DNA from: an uncultured Prevotellaceae bacterium
GTDB lineage: Bacteria > Bacteroidota > Bacteroidia > Bacteroidales > Bacteroidaceae
Length of the DNA stretch: 64,000 nt
Direction: 5' to 3'
Assembly (NCBI GenBank): GCA_902774925.1
Contig: CACYKE010000001.1
Coordinates: forward strand, 26,951-90,950
Below are positions 36,401 through 44,203 of the stretch, piece after piece. Position 1 is the stretch's first letter; each line of letters starts with the position of its first letter. The notes below the pieces were generated by a model, which worked only from the letters and a program-made list of their open reading frames with translations, ran no database searches and was not told the origin of the DNA. The position numbers and the translations under genes are program-made.

Positions 36401-37282
36401 GGTACAGATAATCTAGCAGTCATCGTAGATGATAATAGTGGAACTTGGAGCAGCGGTTTGTCTTGTAGGGTCTTTAACGCTTCTGCTCAAGCTATTCGCA
36501 TTTACAGTGATGGCACAGACTATGATCCCGCTAATCCCAGTGCATATACTGGAACTATTATGGATGTGAAGAACCAGATTAAGCTTGGAATGCTGGGCGC
36601 TGCTCCTGTTGACATTGATGTCGACGTAACCCTCGCTGGTGACGGTAGCTCGGCTTCGTTCGTGATGCCTACTAAGAATGTGAAAGTAAGCTATACGCTG
36701 GAATGGCTGGGTTATCCTGTTAATGTGCCCGCTGGTCAGTTCGCAACCTATTTCAAAGATGATGCTTTGACTCTGAATATTGGTGATGATTGTCAGCTGA
36801 TGACTATTACCAGCTTCTCAGAGAATGCTGTTGTCGCTACACCGTTGGCTGTAGCTGCTGCCAATACACCATTGTTAATCTATAACGGTGGTAATGCAGA
36901 CGTGAAGGCTTATCTGATTCCTACAGCGGAGACAGCTGATGATATCACTGCAATCCCAGAGTTCAAGGGTACGCTTACTGAAAAGACCTTCACTGACGAT
37001 GATATGGCAGTCAAGGACTATTACGTCTGCACAGGTAAGGATTTCGTATGGGTTCGCGCTGCAGGTACTATCGCTGCCAATACGTGCTGGCTTGAGCTGA
37101 CGAAGGATCAGCCTCAGAACGCTCGTTCTATCGAGTTCGGTGACAATACCACAGGTATTACAGGTGTCAACAATGTTGTTGCTGACGGTCAGTGGTACGA
37201 CCTGAATGGTCGCAAGCTCGAACAGAAGCCAACAGCTAAGGGCGTTTACATTATGAACGGCAAAAAGCATGTTATTAAGTAA
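33437..37282 (+). CDS. Large secreted multi-repeat protein with sorting tail
   Basis: A 1281-residue exported protein. The signal peptide ends VVAFAQ. Three related beta domains follow between about residues 115 and 580; the last two are easily aligned (VYIQGLCVYLPDAWVKGTLS and VWVKGVCEDMPDSWIKGSK, each then GQFFG). Next comes a segment with DSYGDGWNGNAINV, seen in other secreted beta proteins, and an adhesin-like domain (TFTAAGDWTTITLDTPFEYN). The tail WYDLNGRKLEQKP...KGVYIMNGKKHVIK fits T9SS cargo. No enzyme motif was recognised; a binding or adhesion role is likely. Followed after 28 nt by another large cargo gene, probably in one transcript. Confidence 0.78.
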   Translation: MRIKKFTLLTLAIMMMSVVAFAQKPLSASMKGLTPYKQILQAKRQGLVNEQNAQDFKFAKPALPQKMQKAKTVNIPSNAQLKKLPKKDVSRSVLNANVSIRKANGSVASASRRAPEDYSIITEAPEGTVKTYKRAGDCTYVSGSSAVTGTQSGNMEVVFAANNEVYMKNPVCGFGSYVGLNAYARGTLSADGTTITVPLGQNLYYGSSYDAAVATAMADYDPETGLTHDTETTQVTYTIDNEAGTITLNGTSATKRLTAFWTDDDSWSGYSEWNTVLTEKAPLVVPDVVTPPAGLVTEDWTFAGYNSDNEATEFTLQVGLDGTDVYIQGLCVYLPDAWVKGTLSGDGTSISVASGQFFGVYEYEGEDYPMYLVLYDNNTGDIATNVTLPFDAVNGTITVPDDIIIFINGEEDTISYFEYYYYAFAVRGAAPDVQTPSASVAESAAEYRMIAHGYTYDGDEIAEYNIPVFVAYDGNDVWVKGVCEDMPDSWIKGSKTGNTVTFPTGQFFGTASILWFTFDYYFAGFDYASYATADVTMTVDDATGTLTMTSPDEMLINASWLLYNPNMYFDAVQFVPVPDVAATPAQPEITGATLTGTSYPYVSVDIPAEDESGNPILTGKLYYEYYYDVDHTVSELTLTPADYEYLTENMTEIPYNFTDDFDIYNYRLYLNMDFSTWNKIGVKSIYYGCGERHESEIFWYTIKPYPIKSDIVFTSTNDYSIQNGQATVAVNDEDVTADVDANGKLTTIAENSVVTISAAEDYVITDVKASFQGNAVPAIKYSLVDSYGDGWNGNAINVVKASTGDIVATLTITSGATAEGTVDLVGGETYDFVWVPGSYASECSYTITDFNDNVILSGSAGEGMVSGYVTPIGGGAAVAGEVEIGTGDAANSYVPTYSLYNYSLTQQIYTAAEIGQPGTINSISFFNAGQEKVRTLDLYLVHTDKAAFAGSNDWITVSASDKVFSGVVTFTAAGDWTTITLDTPFEYNGTDNLAVIVDDNSGTWSSGLSCRVFNASAQAIRIYSDGTDYDPANPSAYTGTIMDVKNQIKLGMLGAAPVDIDVDVTLAGDGSSASFVMPTKNVKVSYTLEWLGYPVNVPAGQFATYFKDDALTLNIGDDCQLMTITSFSENAVVATPLAVAAANTPLLIYNGGNADVKAYLIPTAETADDITAIPEFKGTLTEKTFTDDDMAVKDYYVCTGKDFVWVRAAGTIAANTCWLELTKDQPQNARSIEFGDNTTGITGVNNVVADGQWYDLNGRKLEQKPTAKGVYIMNGKKHVIK

Positions 37283-37310
37283 ATGATATTAATTTTAAAC
37301 ATTTTACGAT

Positions 37311-40300
37311 ATGAAAATTAAAAAATTTGCACTTTTGACACTGGCTGTATTCTTGTCAACAGCAGTGTTCGTGTTTGCGCAGAAAGAAAACCGCTTGAGG
37401 TTTACCTCACAGGAGCGTGTGCGCACTATGCATCTTAGTGAGATGCAGCAGGTAAAAACAGCTCCTGAGGGCTTGCTGCAGAAGATGGTCGCCAAGTCTC
37501 ATCGTGCTGCTTCCAACAGGGCGGCCGCCGATTTGGCAGGAAGCTATACATGGAATTATGAGATGGCTGATAGCTATTCTGATGCAACAGCAGAGAGAAC
37601 ACAGGGGTCTGCCAATGTTACCATTTCTGAGTCGGATGAAGTTTTGACAATCACTGGTATGTTTGCCAATCCTCTGACTGCTTCTTATAACGCAGAGTAT
37701 GGTCTTTGGGTTATTGATGGAACGAATGCCGGTACTAGCAGTTATGGTGATTACGATGTACGTGGTATGTTCTATTATGAAGGTGATGATCAATATGAAG
37801 CAGGCTGGTACTATACTTCAATTGTTGCCGCAGTTGGCGATGATGGTACCATTTATTTTGCCACCGACACATGGTTAGTCAGAATTTTGACTACAGGTCA
37901 ATATGCTGGCTACTCACTGACTCCCTATTGGGCACCGGGTAGTACGCTTACTCCAACAGAAGCACCTGATTATAGCAACGCATTGATGTACGACGACTTC
38001 GAGTCGGGAGAACTGTCTAATTGGACTATTTACACAAATGGTGAAATAACTGAAGGAAGAACTGATGGATGGGATATTGGTAGTCCTGCTAGTTGGGATA
38101 TTTGCAATGCTCATAGTGGTTCGTATGTTGCTGCCTCTTGGAGTTGGAACAGTTCGTCTCTTCATGCAGACAACTGGCTTATCGCTCCGCAGGTTAATCT
38201 GGGTGGAAGTGTAAGCTTCTGGGTATATACTAATAAGAATTATCCCGACAGTTATGAAGTATTGCTCTCTACAGGTGGTAATGCTATATCTGACTTCACC
38301 ATTACGCTTCAGCCAATGGCTCCGGCTCCAGCAACGGGTGCATGGGAACAGGTAACTATTGATTTGAGTGCATATGCAGGACAAAAAGGTTATATTGCTA
38401 TCCACCATCAGGATTACGATGAGAACTATCTCTTCATCGATGATTTTGCTGTCTTTGGCGAAAATACAACTACTGGTTACGATTTGTCAAGCGTTAGCAA
38501 TCACGGTAAGGTGACCTTTACGGTAAATGGTGAAGAGGTGACGAAGGCTGAAGAGGGAAAGACTGTTACAGTTACTGTTACTCCCGATGAAAACTGTTTT
38601 GTTGACGATATTAAAGCTACGGCTTATGCTGACTGGGGTGATGCACAAGCTCCTCAGCAGAATAACGCTCTCTTGAAGGATGTCGAGCTGACACCTGCTG
38701 GTGAAAACACTTGGACCTTCACAATGCCTGGTGCTAAGGTAGAGGTAACAGTTACCTATAAGAAGAACGTTACGGTGAACGTGGCTGGCGGTGACCTCAG
38801 TGCTGCTTTAGAGGATGCATCAGAGGGCCTGCCTATCTGTAACCTGAACTTGAACCTCACAGGTAGCGAATACACCGTTTCTGCTTCGATTGTTGCTTCT
38901 GGTAATGTTGTAGTCAATGGTAATGGTGCAACTATCGACGCTTCTGCTTTGAATGATGCATTCATCGTGCTCGACGGCACTGAGGAATTTGCCAAGAAGG
39001 CCGACGGTACTGACAGCGACCACAAGTTGATTGACGTTGTTACCGTAAAGAGCATAACCATCAAGGGAATGAAGGGTGCCTTCATCAAGGATAACCAGAA
39101 GACCCTGTTGCAGAAGCTGACTGTTGACAACTGCGTTATCGAAATGCCGGCTTCTAACAAGAACTTCATCGATTTCAACGGCAAGGGTTATGTCGGCGAG
39201 GTTAAGGTTCAGAACTCTACGATCTGGGCTGCTGACAAGAACACTGGCTTCTTCGCTCAGTATGGCAGCCGTCCCAAGAACGTGAACGGTGACTGGTTGC
39301 AGGTATTCGACGTACAGAACTCTGACATTATTAATATTGCCAATGGCAAGAATGTCTGCGACCTGAAGCAGAACGGTACTGCACAGAATGTGTACATCCT
39401 GAAGGACAACATCTTCGTTGACTGCGGTAAGAACGGTCAGACGGTGGTTGGCTTCAACAAGGGTCAGGCCAGTGCTACTCCTCAGTGGGAAGTAACGGGC
39501 AACAGCTTCGTTTGGGGTGGTGTTTGCACCAACGCAGCTGAGGCTGAGAAGGCCGGAAACGACATCGTTCAGAACAGTGTTGACGGTGTTCCTGAGTTCG
39601 CTGACGCTGCAAATGGCGACTTTACGCTTGGTCAATCTTCAGATCAGCGCAAGTACCGCGTTGGTGACCCACGCTGGTTCACTGAATACTATGTATATCC
39701 TGCTATTACCGCCGCTATCGACGTGACAGTTCCCTCTAAGCTGGGTAAGATGGATGGTGAGACGACAGGCGAGCGAACTGACCTGTACTATTTCCTGCAG
39801 TCTTATCTGAATGACAGCGAGAATCCTGCTTACATCAAGCTGACACTGGAGCCTGGTGCAATATATACCATCTCTCAGCCTCTGCAGGTGATGACTGCTA
39901 TCGAGATTATCGGTGACGCAGCAGATCCTGCCATGATTGACGCAAGAGAGTTAGGTGCTAATCCATTCGTCCAGATTATGAGTGATAAGGTATCCATTCA
40001 AGCCATTGAGGAGCCAAATGAGAAAGGTTTCTTTACCAATATCTACAATGTGGCCTTCAAGAACTTCCGTCTCGAAAACCTGAAGGGTCAGCTCTTCTAT
40101 GCAAACAAGCAGAAGTATCTGATTCCTTATATGACTGTTGACAACTGCACTGTCCGCATGGTTGGCGCAAGCAAGAAGACCTTCTTCGACTTTAGCGGTG
40201 GTGGTTTTGTTGAGCTTCTGACCATCAATAATTCTACGTTGAGTGCAGATGATGCAACAACATGGGCTAATGGTGGATTCTTCAGCACACAGAGCGGTAC

Positions 40301-40904
40301 CAAGTTTGAAGACTGTGGTGCACAGCGTCAGAAGTTCGTGCTGACGAACAACACGTTCTACAATGTTTGTAAGGGTAAGACTACTTCTACCCTCCGAGAG
40401 AACAGCAAAGCGTTTATGGACTTCGAGGTGATAAATAATGTCATTGTCAACAGCGGTAAGAAGGGTGAGTTTGTCACGGGTCTGAATGCAGGTCAAAACA
40501 AAGCCACTCCAAACTGGCTTGTGAACTACAACGCATTCCAGTGGACTGAGGATAATGCCACCTTTGAGGATATCAGCAAAACTGAGGCCACGAAGGGAAG
40601 CAATTGCGGTATTTCAGGTAGCATTGCAGGCGAGATAGCTTTCCTGTATGCTGTTGATAACGCTGATGAGCTCCTGCCTATGATCGAGTTTGGCAACTAC
40701 ACGCTGGCTGACTGCCCGCAGAAGGATGCCAAGACAGGTGACCCACGCTGGATTGACGGCGGTACGACCGGTATCCAGACGCTGAATGCTGAGAATTCCG
40801 AGAAGCTGAGCGAGGGTGCTTGGTACACCATCCAGGGTGTTCGTGTTGACAAGCCTTCTAAGGGTGTCTTCATCCACAATGGTAAAAAGGTTGTTGTTAA
40901 ATAA
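37311..40904 (+). CDS. Large secreted cleaved-adhesin / beta-helix protein with sorting tail
   Basis: A 1197-residue exported protein. The signal peptide starts MKIKKFALLTLAVFLS, related to that of the upstream gene. Residues about 225-385 form a cleaved-adhesin/choice-of-anchor domain (YDDFESGELSNWTIYTNG, SLHADNWLIAPQVNLGG, FIDDFAVFG) like those of gingipain adhesins. A short beta domain follows, then two tandem copies (about 500-790 and 790-1145) of a parallel beta-helix-like region akin to DUF4957/DUF5123, each ending GDPRW. The tail AWYTIQGVRVDKP...GVFIHNGKKVVVK fits T9SS cargo. Probably binds host or plant glycans or proteins; no lyase residues are evident. Confidence 0.8.
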   Translation: MKIKKFALLTLAVFLSTAVFVFAQKENRLRFTSQERVRTMHLSEMQQVKTAPEGLLQKMVAKSHRAASNRAAADLAGSYTWNYEMADSYSDATAERTQGSANVTISESDEVLTITGMFANPLTASYNAEYGLWVIDGTNAGTSSYGDYDVRGMFYYEGDDQYEAGWYYTSIVAAVGDDGTIYFATDTWLVRILTTGQYAGYSLTPYWAPGSTLTPTEAPDYSNALMYDDFESGELSNWTIYTNGEITEGRTDGWDIGSPASWDICNAHSGSYVAASWSWNSSSLHADNWLIAPQVNLGGSVSFWVYTNKNYPDSYEVLLSTGGNAISDFTITLQPMAPAPATGAWEQVTIDLSAYAGQKGYIAIHHQDYDENYLFIDDFAVFGENTTTGYDLSSVSNHGKVTFTVNGEEVTKAEEGKTVTVTVTPDENCFVDDIKATAYADWGDAQAPQQNNALLKDVELTPAGENTWTFTMPGAKVEVTVTYKKNVTVNVAGGDLSAALEDASEGLPICNLNLNLTGSEYTVSASIVASGNVVVNGNGATIDASALNDAFIVLDGTEEFAKKADGTDSDHKLIDVVTVKSITIKGMKGAFIKDNQKTLLQKLTVDNCVIEMPASNKNFIDFNGKGYVGEVKVQNSTIWAADKNTGFFAQYGSRPKNVNGDWLQVFDVQNSDIINIANGKNVCDLKQNGTAQNVYILKDNIFVDCGKNGQTVVGFNKGQASATPQWEVTGNSFVWGGVCTNAAEAEKAGNDIVQNSVDGVPEFADAANGDFTLGQSSDQRKYRVGDPRWFTEYYVYPAITAAIDVTVPSKLGKMDGETTGERTDLYYFLQSYLNDSENPAYIKLTLEPGAIYTISQPLQVMTAIEIIGDAADPAMIDARELGANPFVQIMSDKVSIQAIEEPNEKGFFTNIYNVAFKNFRLENLKGQLFYANKQKYLIPYMTVDNCTVRMVGASKKTFFDFSGGGFVELLTINNSTLSADDATTWANGGFFSTQSGTKFEDCGAQRQKFVLTNNTFYNVCKGKTTSTLRENSKAFMDFEVINNVIVNSGKKGEFVTGLNAGQNKATPNWLVNYNAFQWTEDNATFEDISKTEATKGSNCGISGSIAGEIAFLYAVDNADELLPMIEFGNYTLADCPQKDAKTGDPRWIDGGTTGIQTLNAENSEKLSEGAWYTIQGVRVDKPSKGVFIHNGKKVVVK

Positions 40905-40926
40905 TAACAATCATAACTAAAAAAAG

Positions 40927-40957
40927 CAGCGAACCTTGCACAGGTTCGCTGTTTTTT
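40927..40957 (+). terminator. Terminator after the surface-protein block
   Basis: CAGCGAACCT and AGGTTCGCTG pair perfectly around TGCAC and are followed by TTTTTT. Confidence 0.9.
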
Positions 40958-41008
40958 ATTAACTTTCACCCTGGTGAAGGTACTTCCACTCGAAAAAGTA
41001 AAAAAACT

Positions 41009-41040
41009 TTTGGCTTTTTACTCGTTTATTCGTACCTTTG
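41009..41040 (+). promoter_or_regulatory. Promoter giving a near-leaderless GNAT message
   Basis: TTTG (41009-41012), a 20-nt spacer and TACCTTTG (41033-41040) is a consensus promoter, yet the ATG is at 41045. The predicted start point (about 41044) leaves about one untranslated base. Confidence 0.7.
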
Positions 41041-41044
41041 CAAC

Positions 41045-42187
41045 ATGATTGAGATAAAAAAGGTCGAAGACCGCAAGGGACTGAAGCAATTCGTGCAGTT
41101 GCGCTACGATATGTACCGCGATTGTCCATGGGCGGTACCGTTTTTATATTCCGACGAGATAAACACGCTGAGCCACGACAAGAATGCTGCCTTTGAGTGT
41201 TGTGAGGCTGACTATTTCATAGCCTACAAGGACGGCAAGGCGGTAGGTCGCGTGGCTGCTATCATCAATCGCCGCGCCAACGAACGCTGGGAGAGGAAGC
41301 AGGTGCGCTTTGGCTGGCTCGACTTTGTGGATGACCGCGAGGTGTCGAAAGCGCTGATGGATACGGTAGCGCAATGGGGTAGTGAGCGCGGCATGACGGA
41401 AATGGTCGGACCTTTGGGCTTTACGGATATGGATCGCGAGGGTCTGATGATAGAAGGTTTTGAGGAAGACGCTACGATGTACGTCAACTACAACTACGCC
41501 TACTACCAGCAGCATATCGAAGAAATGGGTGGTTTCGAGAAGGACAACGACTACATGGAATATAAGGTGAAGGTTCCCGAGCGGGTGCCTGACAAGTTCC
41601 ATAAAATTGCCGAAATGGTGTCGAAGCGCTATAACCTGCAGGTAAAGAAGTTCACCCGCAAGGAGCTGATAGAAGGTAATAAAGGCCGTGAAATCTTTGA
41701 TATCATCAACGAGACCTATAAAGACCTTTACGGCTATTCGCAGCTGTCGGACCGCCAGATTAACCAGTTGGTGGATGAATACATAAAGATAGCTGACCTG
41801 AATCTTGTTACAGCCATTGAGGATTGGAACACGCCTGAACATAAGATGATTGGTTTTGGTATTACCTTCCCCTCGTTTACGTCGGCACTGCGTAAGACGC
41901 GTGACGGACGATTGTTTCCCTTCGGCTGGTGGTACCTGCTGCGCACGCTGAAATGGCACAAGACGAGCGTTGTCGATCTGTTGCTTATCGGTGTGTTGCC
42001 TGAATATCGCCAGAAAGGCGCCAATTCGTTGATTTTCGACGACCTGATACAATGGTTCCAGCGCTATGGTTTCGAGTATGCTGAGGCTATGCAGCAGATG
42101 GAAACCAACGAAGGCGTGCGCTCGCAGTGGCAGTATCTGGAGTCGCGCATCCACCGCAAGCACCGCTGCTATAAAAAGAACATATAA
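41045..42187 (+). CDS. GNAT-like N-acetyltransferase of unknown substrate
   Basis: A 380-residue cytoplasmic protein. It begins MIEIKKVEDRKGLKQFVQL, with RYDMYRDCPWAVPFLYSDE typical of a group annotated as YghO-like or GNAT N-acetyltransferases. An N-terminal GNAT-like segment (DYFIAYKDGKAVGRVAAIIN) and a C-terminal one (DLLLIGVLPEYRQKGANSLI) with the acetyl-CoA loop pattern suggest a double-GNAT fold. The substrate is not known. It stands alone, with a consensus promoter immediately at the start codon and a hairpin terminator, and converges on ispG. Confidence 0.7.
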   Translation: MIEIKKVEDRKGLKQFVQLRYDMYRDCPWAVPFLYSDEINTLSHDKNAAFECCEADYFIAYKDGKAVGRVAAIINRRANERWERKQVRFGWLDFVDDREVSKALMDTVAQWGSERGMTEMVGPLGFTDMDREGLMIEGFEEDATMYVNYNYAYYQQHIEEMGGFEKDNDYMEYKVKVPERVPDKFHKIAEMVSKRYNLQVKKFTRKELIEGNKGREIFDIINETYKDLYGYSQLSDRQINQLVDEYIKIADLNLVTAIEDWNTPEHKMIGFGITFPSFTSALRKTRDGRLFPFGWWYLLRTLKWHKTSVVDLLLIGVLPEYRQKGANSLIFDDLIQWFQRYGFEYAEAMQQMETNEGVRSQWQYLESRIHRKHRCYKKNI

Positions 42188-42192
42188 AAAAT

Positions 42193-42234
42193 ACTCTTGG
42201 AGTAATGAATTTTTCTCCAAGAGTAATTTTTTTT
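42193..42234 (+). terminator. Terminator built from a repeated palindromic word
   Basis: ACTCTTGGAG (42193-42202) pairs with CTCCAAGAGT (42215-42224), followed by an eight-T run. The same word recurs as CCAAGAGTAAT and ATTACTCCAAG up to 42263, so the whole gap to ispG is made of direct and inverted copies. Confidence 0.8.
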
Positions 42235-42264
42235 ATTCCAAGAGTAATTAGAATTACTCCAAGA

Positions 42265-43662
42265 CTATTTATTCATCTCGGTCTCAATGAGCTGAAGCAG
42301 GCGTTCGACGGCTTCGTCCTCGGGAATGTTCTTCTCGACACATTCCTTTCCGCGGTATAGCGATATTTTGCCACGGCCTGCTCCGACGTAACCATAGTCG
42401 GCATCTGCCATTTCACCGGGCCCATTGACAATACAGCCCATGATGCCAATCTTCAGGCCAACCAGGTGGCTGGTAGCGGCCTTGATACGTGCGATGGTTT
42501 CCTGCAGGTTGTAAAGCGTGCGGCCACAGCCCGGACAGGAGATATATTCCGTCTTGGTGAATTTGATGCGGGCGGCTTGGAGAATGGCGTCAGCAAGGGT
42601 GACGAGCTGTTCGCGGCCAAACCGCGAACCACTCTGGATAATCAGCTTTGTGGCGCGGCGATCGATGAGGAGGGCTCCGACAGCCATGGCGGCCGTGAGC
42701 TGGAGGGTTTCCCAGTCTTCGCAGCAAAACTGCGAAGCACCCGACAGGTCAAGCGTGATAGTATCATCCTGGATGCTGGCTTCGGCTTCGGCACGGAGGC
42801 GGGTGCATTCGGGGATGAGCTCTACCAATTTGCGGGCAACGGGAATTTCGCATTCGGGCTCCTCGCTGAGCGACACGCGGATGGTATCACCAATGCCTTC
42901 AGTAAGCAAAGCGCCAATACCCACCGCACTCTTGATGCGGCCGTCCTCGCCTTCACCAGCTTCGGTAACGCCAAGGTGCAAGGGATAGTGCATGTCCTCA
43001 GCATCCATCGTTTTCACCAACAGACGCACGGTGGTGACCATCACGACGGTGTTCGAGGCCTTGATGGAAATCACAACGTCATTGAACTGTTCGCGACGGA
43101 AGATGCGCAGGAATTCCATACAACTCTCGACGATTCCCTCCGGTGTATCGCCGTAGCGCGACATAATGCGGTCGGAGAGCGAGCCGTGATTCACACCGAT
43201 ACGCACGGCGGTGTGATGCTCCTTACAGATATTGATAAAAGGCACGAGCTTGGCCTCAATCTTCTTCAGCTCCTCGGCATATTCCTCGTCGGTGTATTCC
43301 AGGTGTTTGAAAGTACGGCCTGGGTCGACGTAGTTACCGGGATTGATGCGCACTTTCTCGCAGTACTGTGCCGCAACGTCAGCGGTATGAGCCGTGAAAT
43401 GAACGTCAGCCACCAATGGTGTGTTGTAGCCGTCAGCCTTCAGACGGGCAGAGATATTCTTCATGTTCTCTGCCTCGCGAGTGCCCTGGGTGGTAAAACG
43501 CACCAGTTCACCACCAGCGTCGATGATGCGTTTGGCCTGAGCCACGCTGGCTTCCGTGTCGTTGGTGTCCGTAGTAGCCATCGACTGGATACGGATGGGG
43601 TTATCGCCACCGATGGCGATATTACCGACGTGACAAACCGTACTAATTCGTCTTGTACTCAT
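42265..43662 (-). CDS. ispG: 4-hydroxy-3-methylbut-2-enyl diphosphate synthase
   Basis: A 465-residue MEP-pathway iron-sulfur enzyme that makes HMBPP from MEcPP. The TIM-barrel part shows NPIRIQSMATTDTND, GGELVRFTTQG, ADVHFTAH, KVRINPGNY and GVNHGSLSDRIM. The C-terminal cluster domain has CPGCGRTLYN and GCIVNGPGEM. Between them is an insert of only about 80 residues, whereas most Bacteroidetes IspG proteins I know are near 600 residues with a full extra domain, so this one appears reduced. Two 21-bp palindromes lie in the insert. It overlaps purE by 20 bp; ispF of the same pathway is at 52752. Confidence 0.93.
   Translation of the reverse strand: MSTRRISTVCHVGNIAIGGDNPIRIQSMATTDTNDTEASVAQAKRIIDAGGELVRFTTQGTREAENMKNISARLKADGYNTPLVADVHFTAHTADVAAQYCEKVRINPGNYVDPGRTFKHLEYTDEEYAEELKKIEAKLVPFINICKEHHTAVRIGVNHGSLSDRIMSRYGDTPEGIVESCMEFLRIFRREQFNDVVISIKASNTVVMVTTVRLLVKTMDAEDMHYPLHLGVTEAGEGEDGRIKSAVGIGALLTEGIGDTIRVSLSEEPECEIPVARKLVELIPECTRLRAEAEASIQDDTITLDLSGASQFCCEDWETLQLTAAMAVGALLIDRRATKLIIQSGSRFGREQLVTLADAILQAARIKFTKTEYISCPGCGRTLYNLQETIARIKAATSHLVGLKIGIMGCIVNGPGEMADADYGYVGAGRGKISLYRGKECVEKNIPEDEAVERLLQLIETEMNK
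42609..42629. repeat. 21-bp palindrome in ispG, copy 1
   Basis: GTTCGCGG, CCAAA, CCGCGAAC: perfect 8-bp arms and a 5-nt loop, encoding SRFGRE. Confidence 0.8.
42717..42737. repeat. 21-bp palindrome in ispG, copy 2
   Basis: CTTCGCAG, CAAAA, CTGCGAAG: same 8-5-8 layout 88 bp away, encoding SQFCCED. Confidence 0.8.
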
Positions 43663-44149
43663 ACTTCACTTCTGCTAAGTCCTTGTTTGCCTTTTCAATC
43701 TTGGCCTTGAGGCCGCTCTTGTAGTCGGCCAAACGCTGGGCAATGGCATCATCGGTCAGTGCCAGCATTTCGACAGCGAGAATAGCGGCATTTTGTGCGG
43801 CATTCACGCCGACAGTGGCTACAGGAATGCCTGGAGGCATCTGGATAATCGAGAGCATGGCGTCCAGTCCGTCAAGCATCCCCTTGATGGGTACTCCGAT
43901 GACAGGCAGCGTCGTTGAAGCGGCAATGACGCCAGGCAGTGCTGCGGCCATGCCCGCTGCGGCGATGATGACTTTCAGTCCGCGCTCTTTGGCGCCACGG
44001 GCAAACTCCTCTACAGCTTCGGGCGTGCGATGTGCCGAGAGTGCGTTGACTTCAAACGGAATCTGTAAGTCGTTGAGTTGCTTACAGGCTTTCTCCATAA
44101 CGGGCAGGTCAGAAGTGCTGCCCATGATAATGCTTACTAGTGGGGTCAT
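43643..44149 (-). CDS. purE: 5-(carboxyamino)imidazole ribonucleotide mutase
   Basis: A 168-residue class I PurE of purine synthesis, converting N5-CAIR to CAIR. Signatures: IIMGSTSDLPVMEKAC, the active-site SAHRTPEAVEEFA, AAAGMAAALPGVIAASTTLP, IGVPI and VGVNAAQNAAILAVE. Length is typical. It is the gene before ispG and overlaps it by 20 bp. The 53-nt gap after the PAP2 gene is almost wholly a run of AATAACGN octamers ending 6 nt before the ATG. Confidence 0.95.
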   Translation of the reverse strand: MTPLVSIIMGSTSDLPVMEKACKQLNDLQIPFEVNALSAHRTPEAVEEFARGAKERGLKVIIAAAGMAAALPGVIAASTTLPVIGVPIKGMLDGLDAMLSIIQMPPGIPVATVGVNAAQNAAILAVEMLALTDDAIAQRLADYKSGLKAKIEKANKDLAEVKYEYKTN

Positions 44150-44155
44150 ATTTTT

Positions 44156-44203
44156 TCGTTATTTCGTTATTACGTTATTCCGTGATTCCGTTATTCCGAT
44201 GTT
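44156..44203. repeat. Octamer array upstream of purE
   Basis: Six units at exactly 8 bp on the plus strand: TCGTTATT, TCGTTATT, ACGTTATT, CCGTGATT, CCGTTATT, CCGATGTT. In the sense of purE this is an AATAACGN array ending 6 nt before the ATG. Confidence 0.85.
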
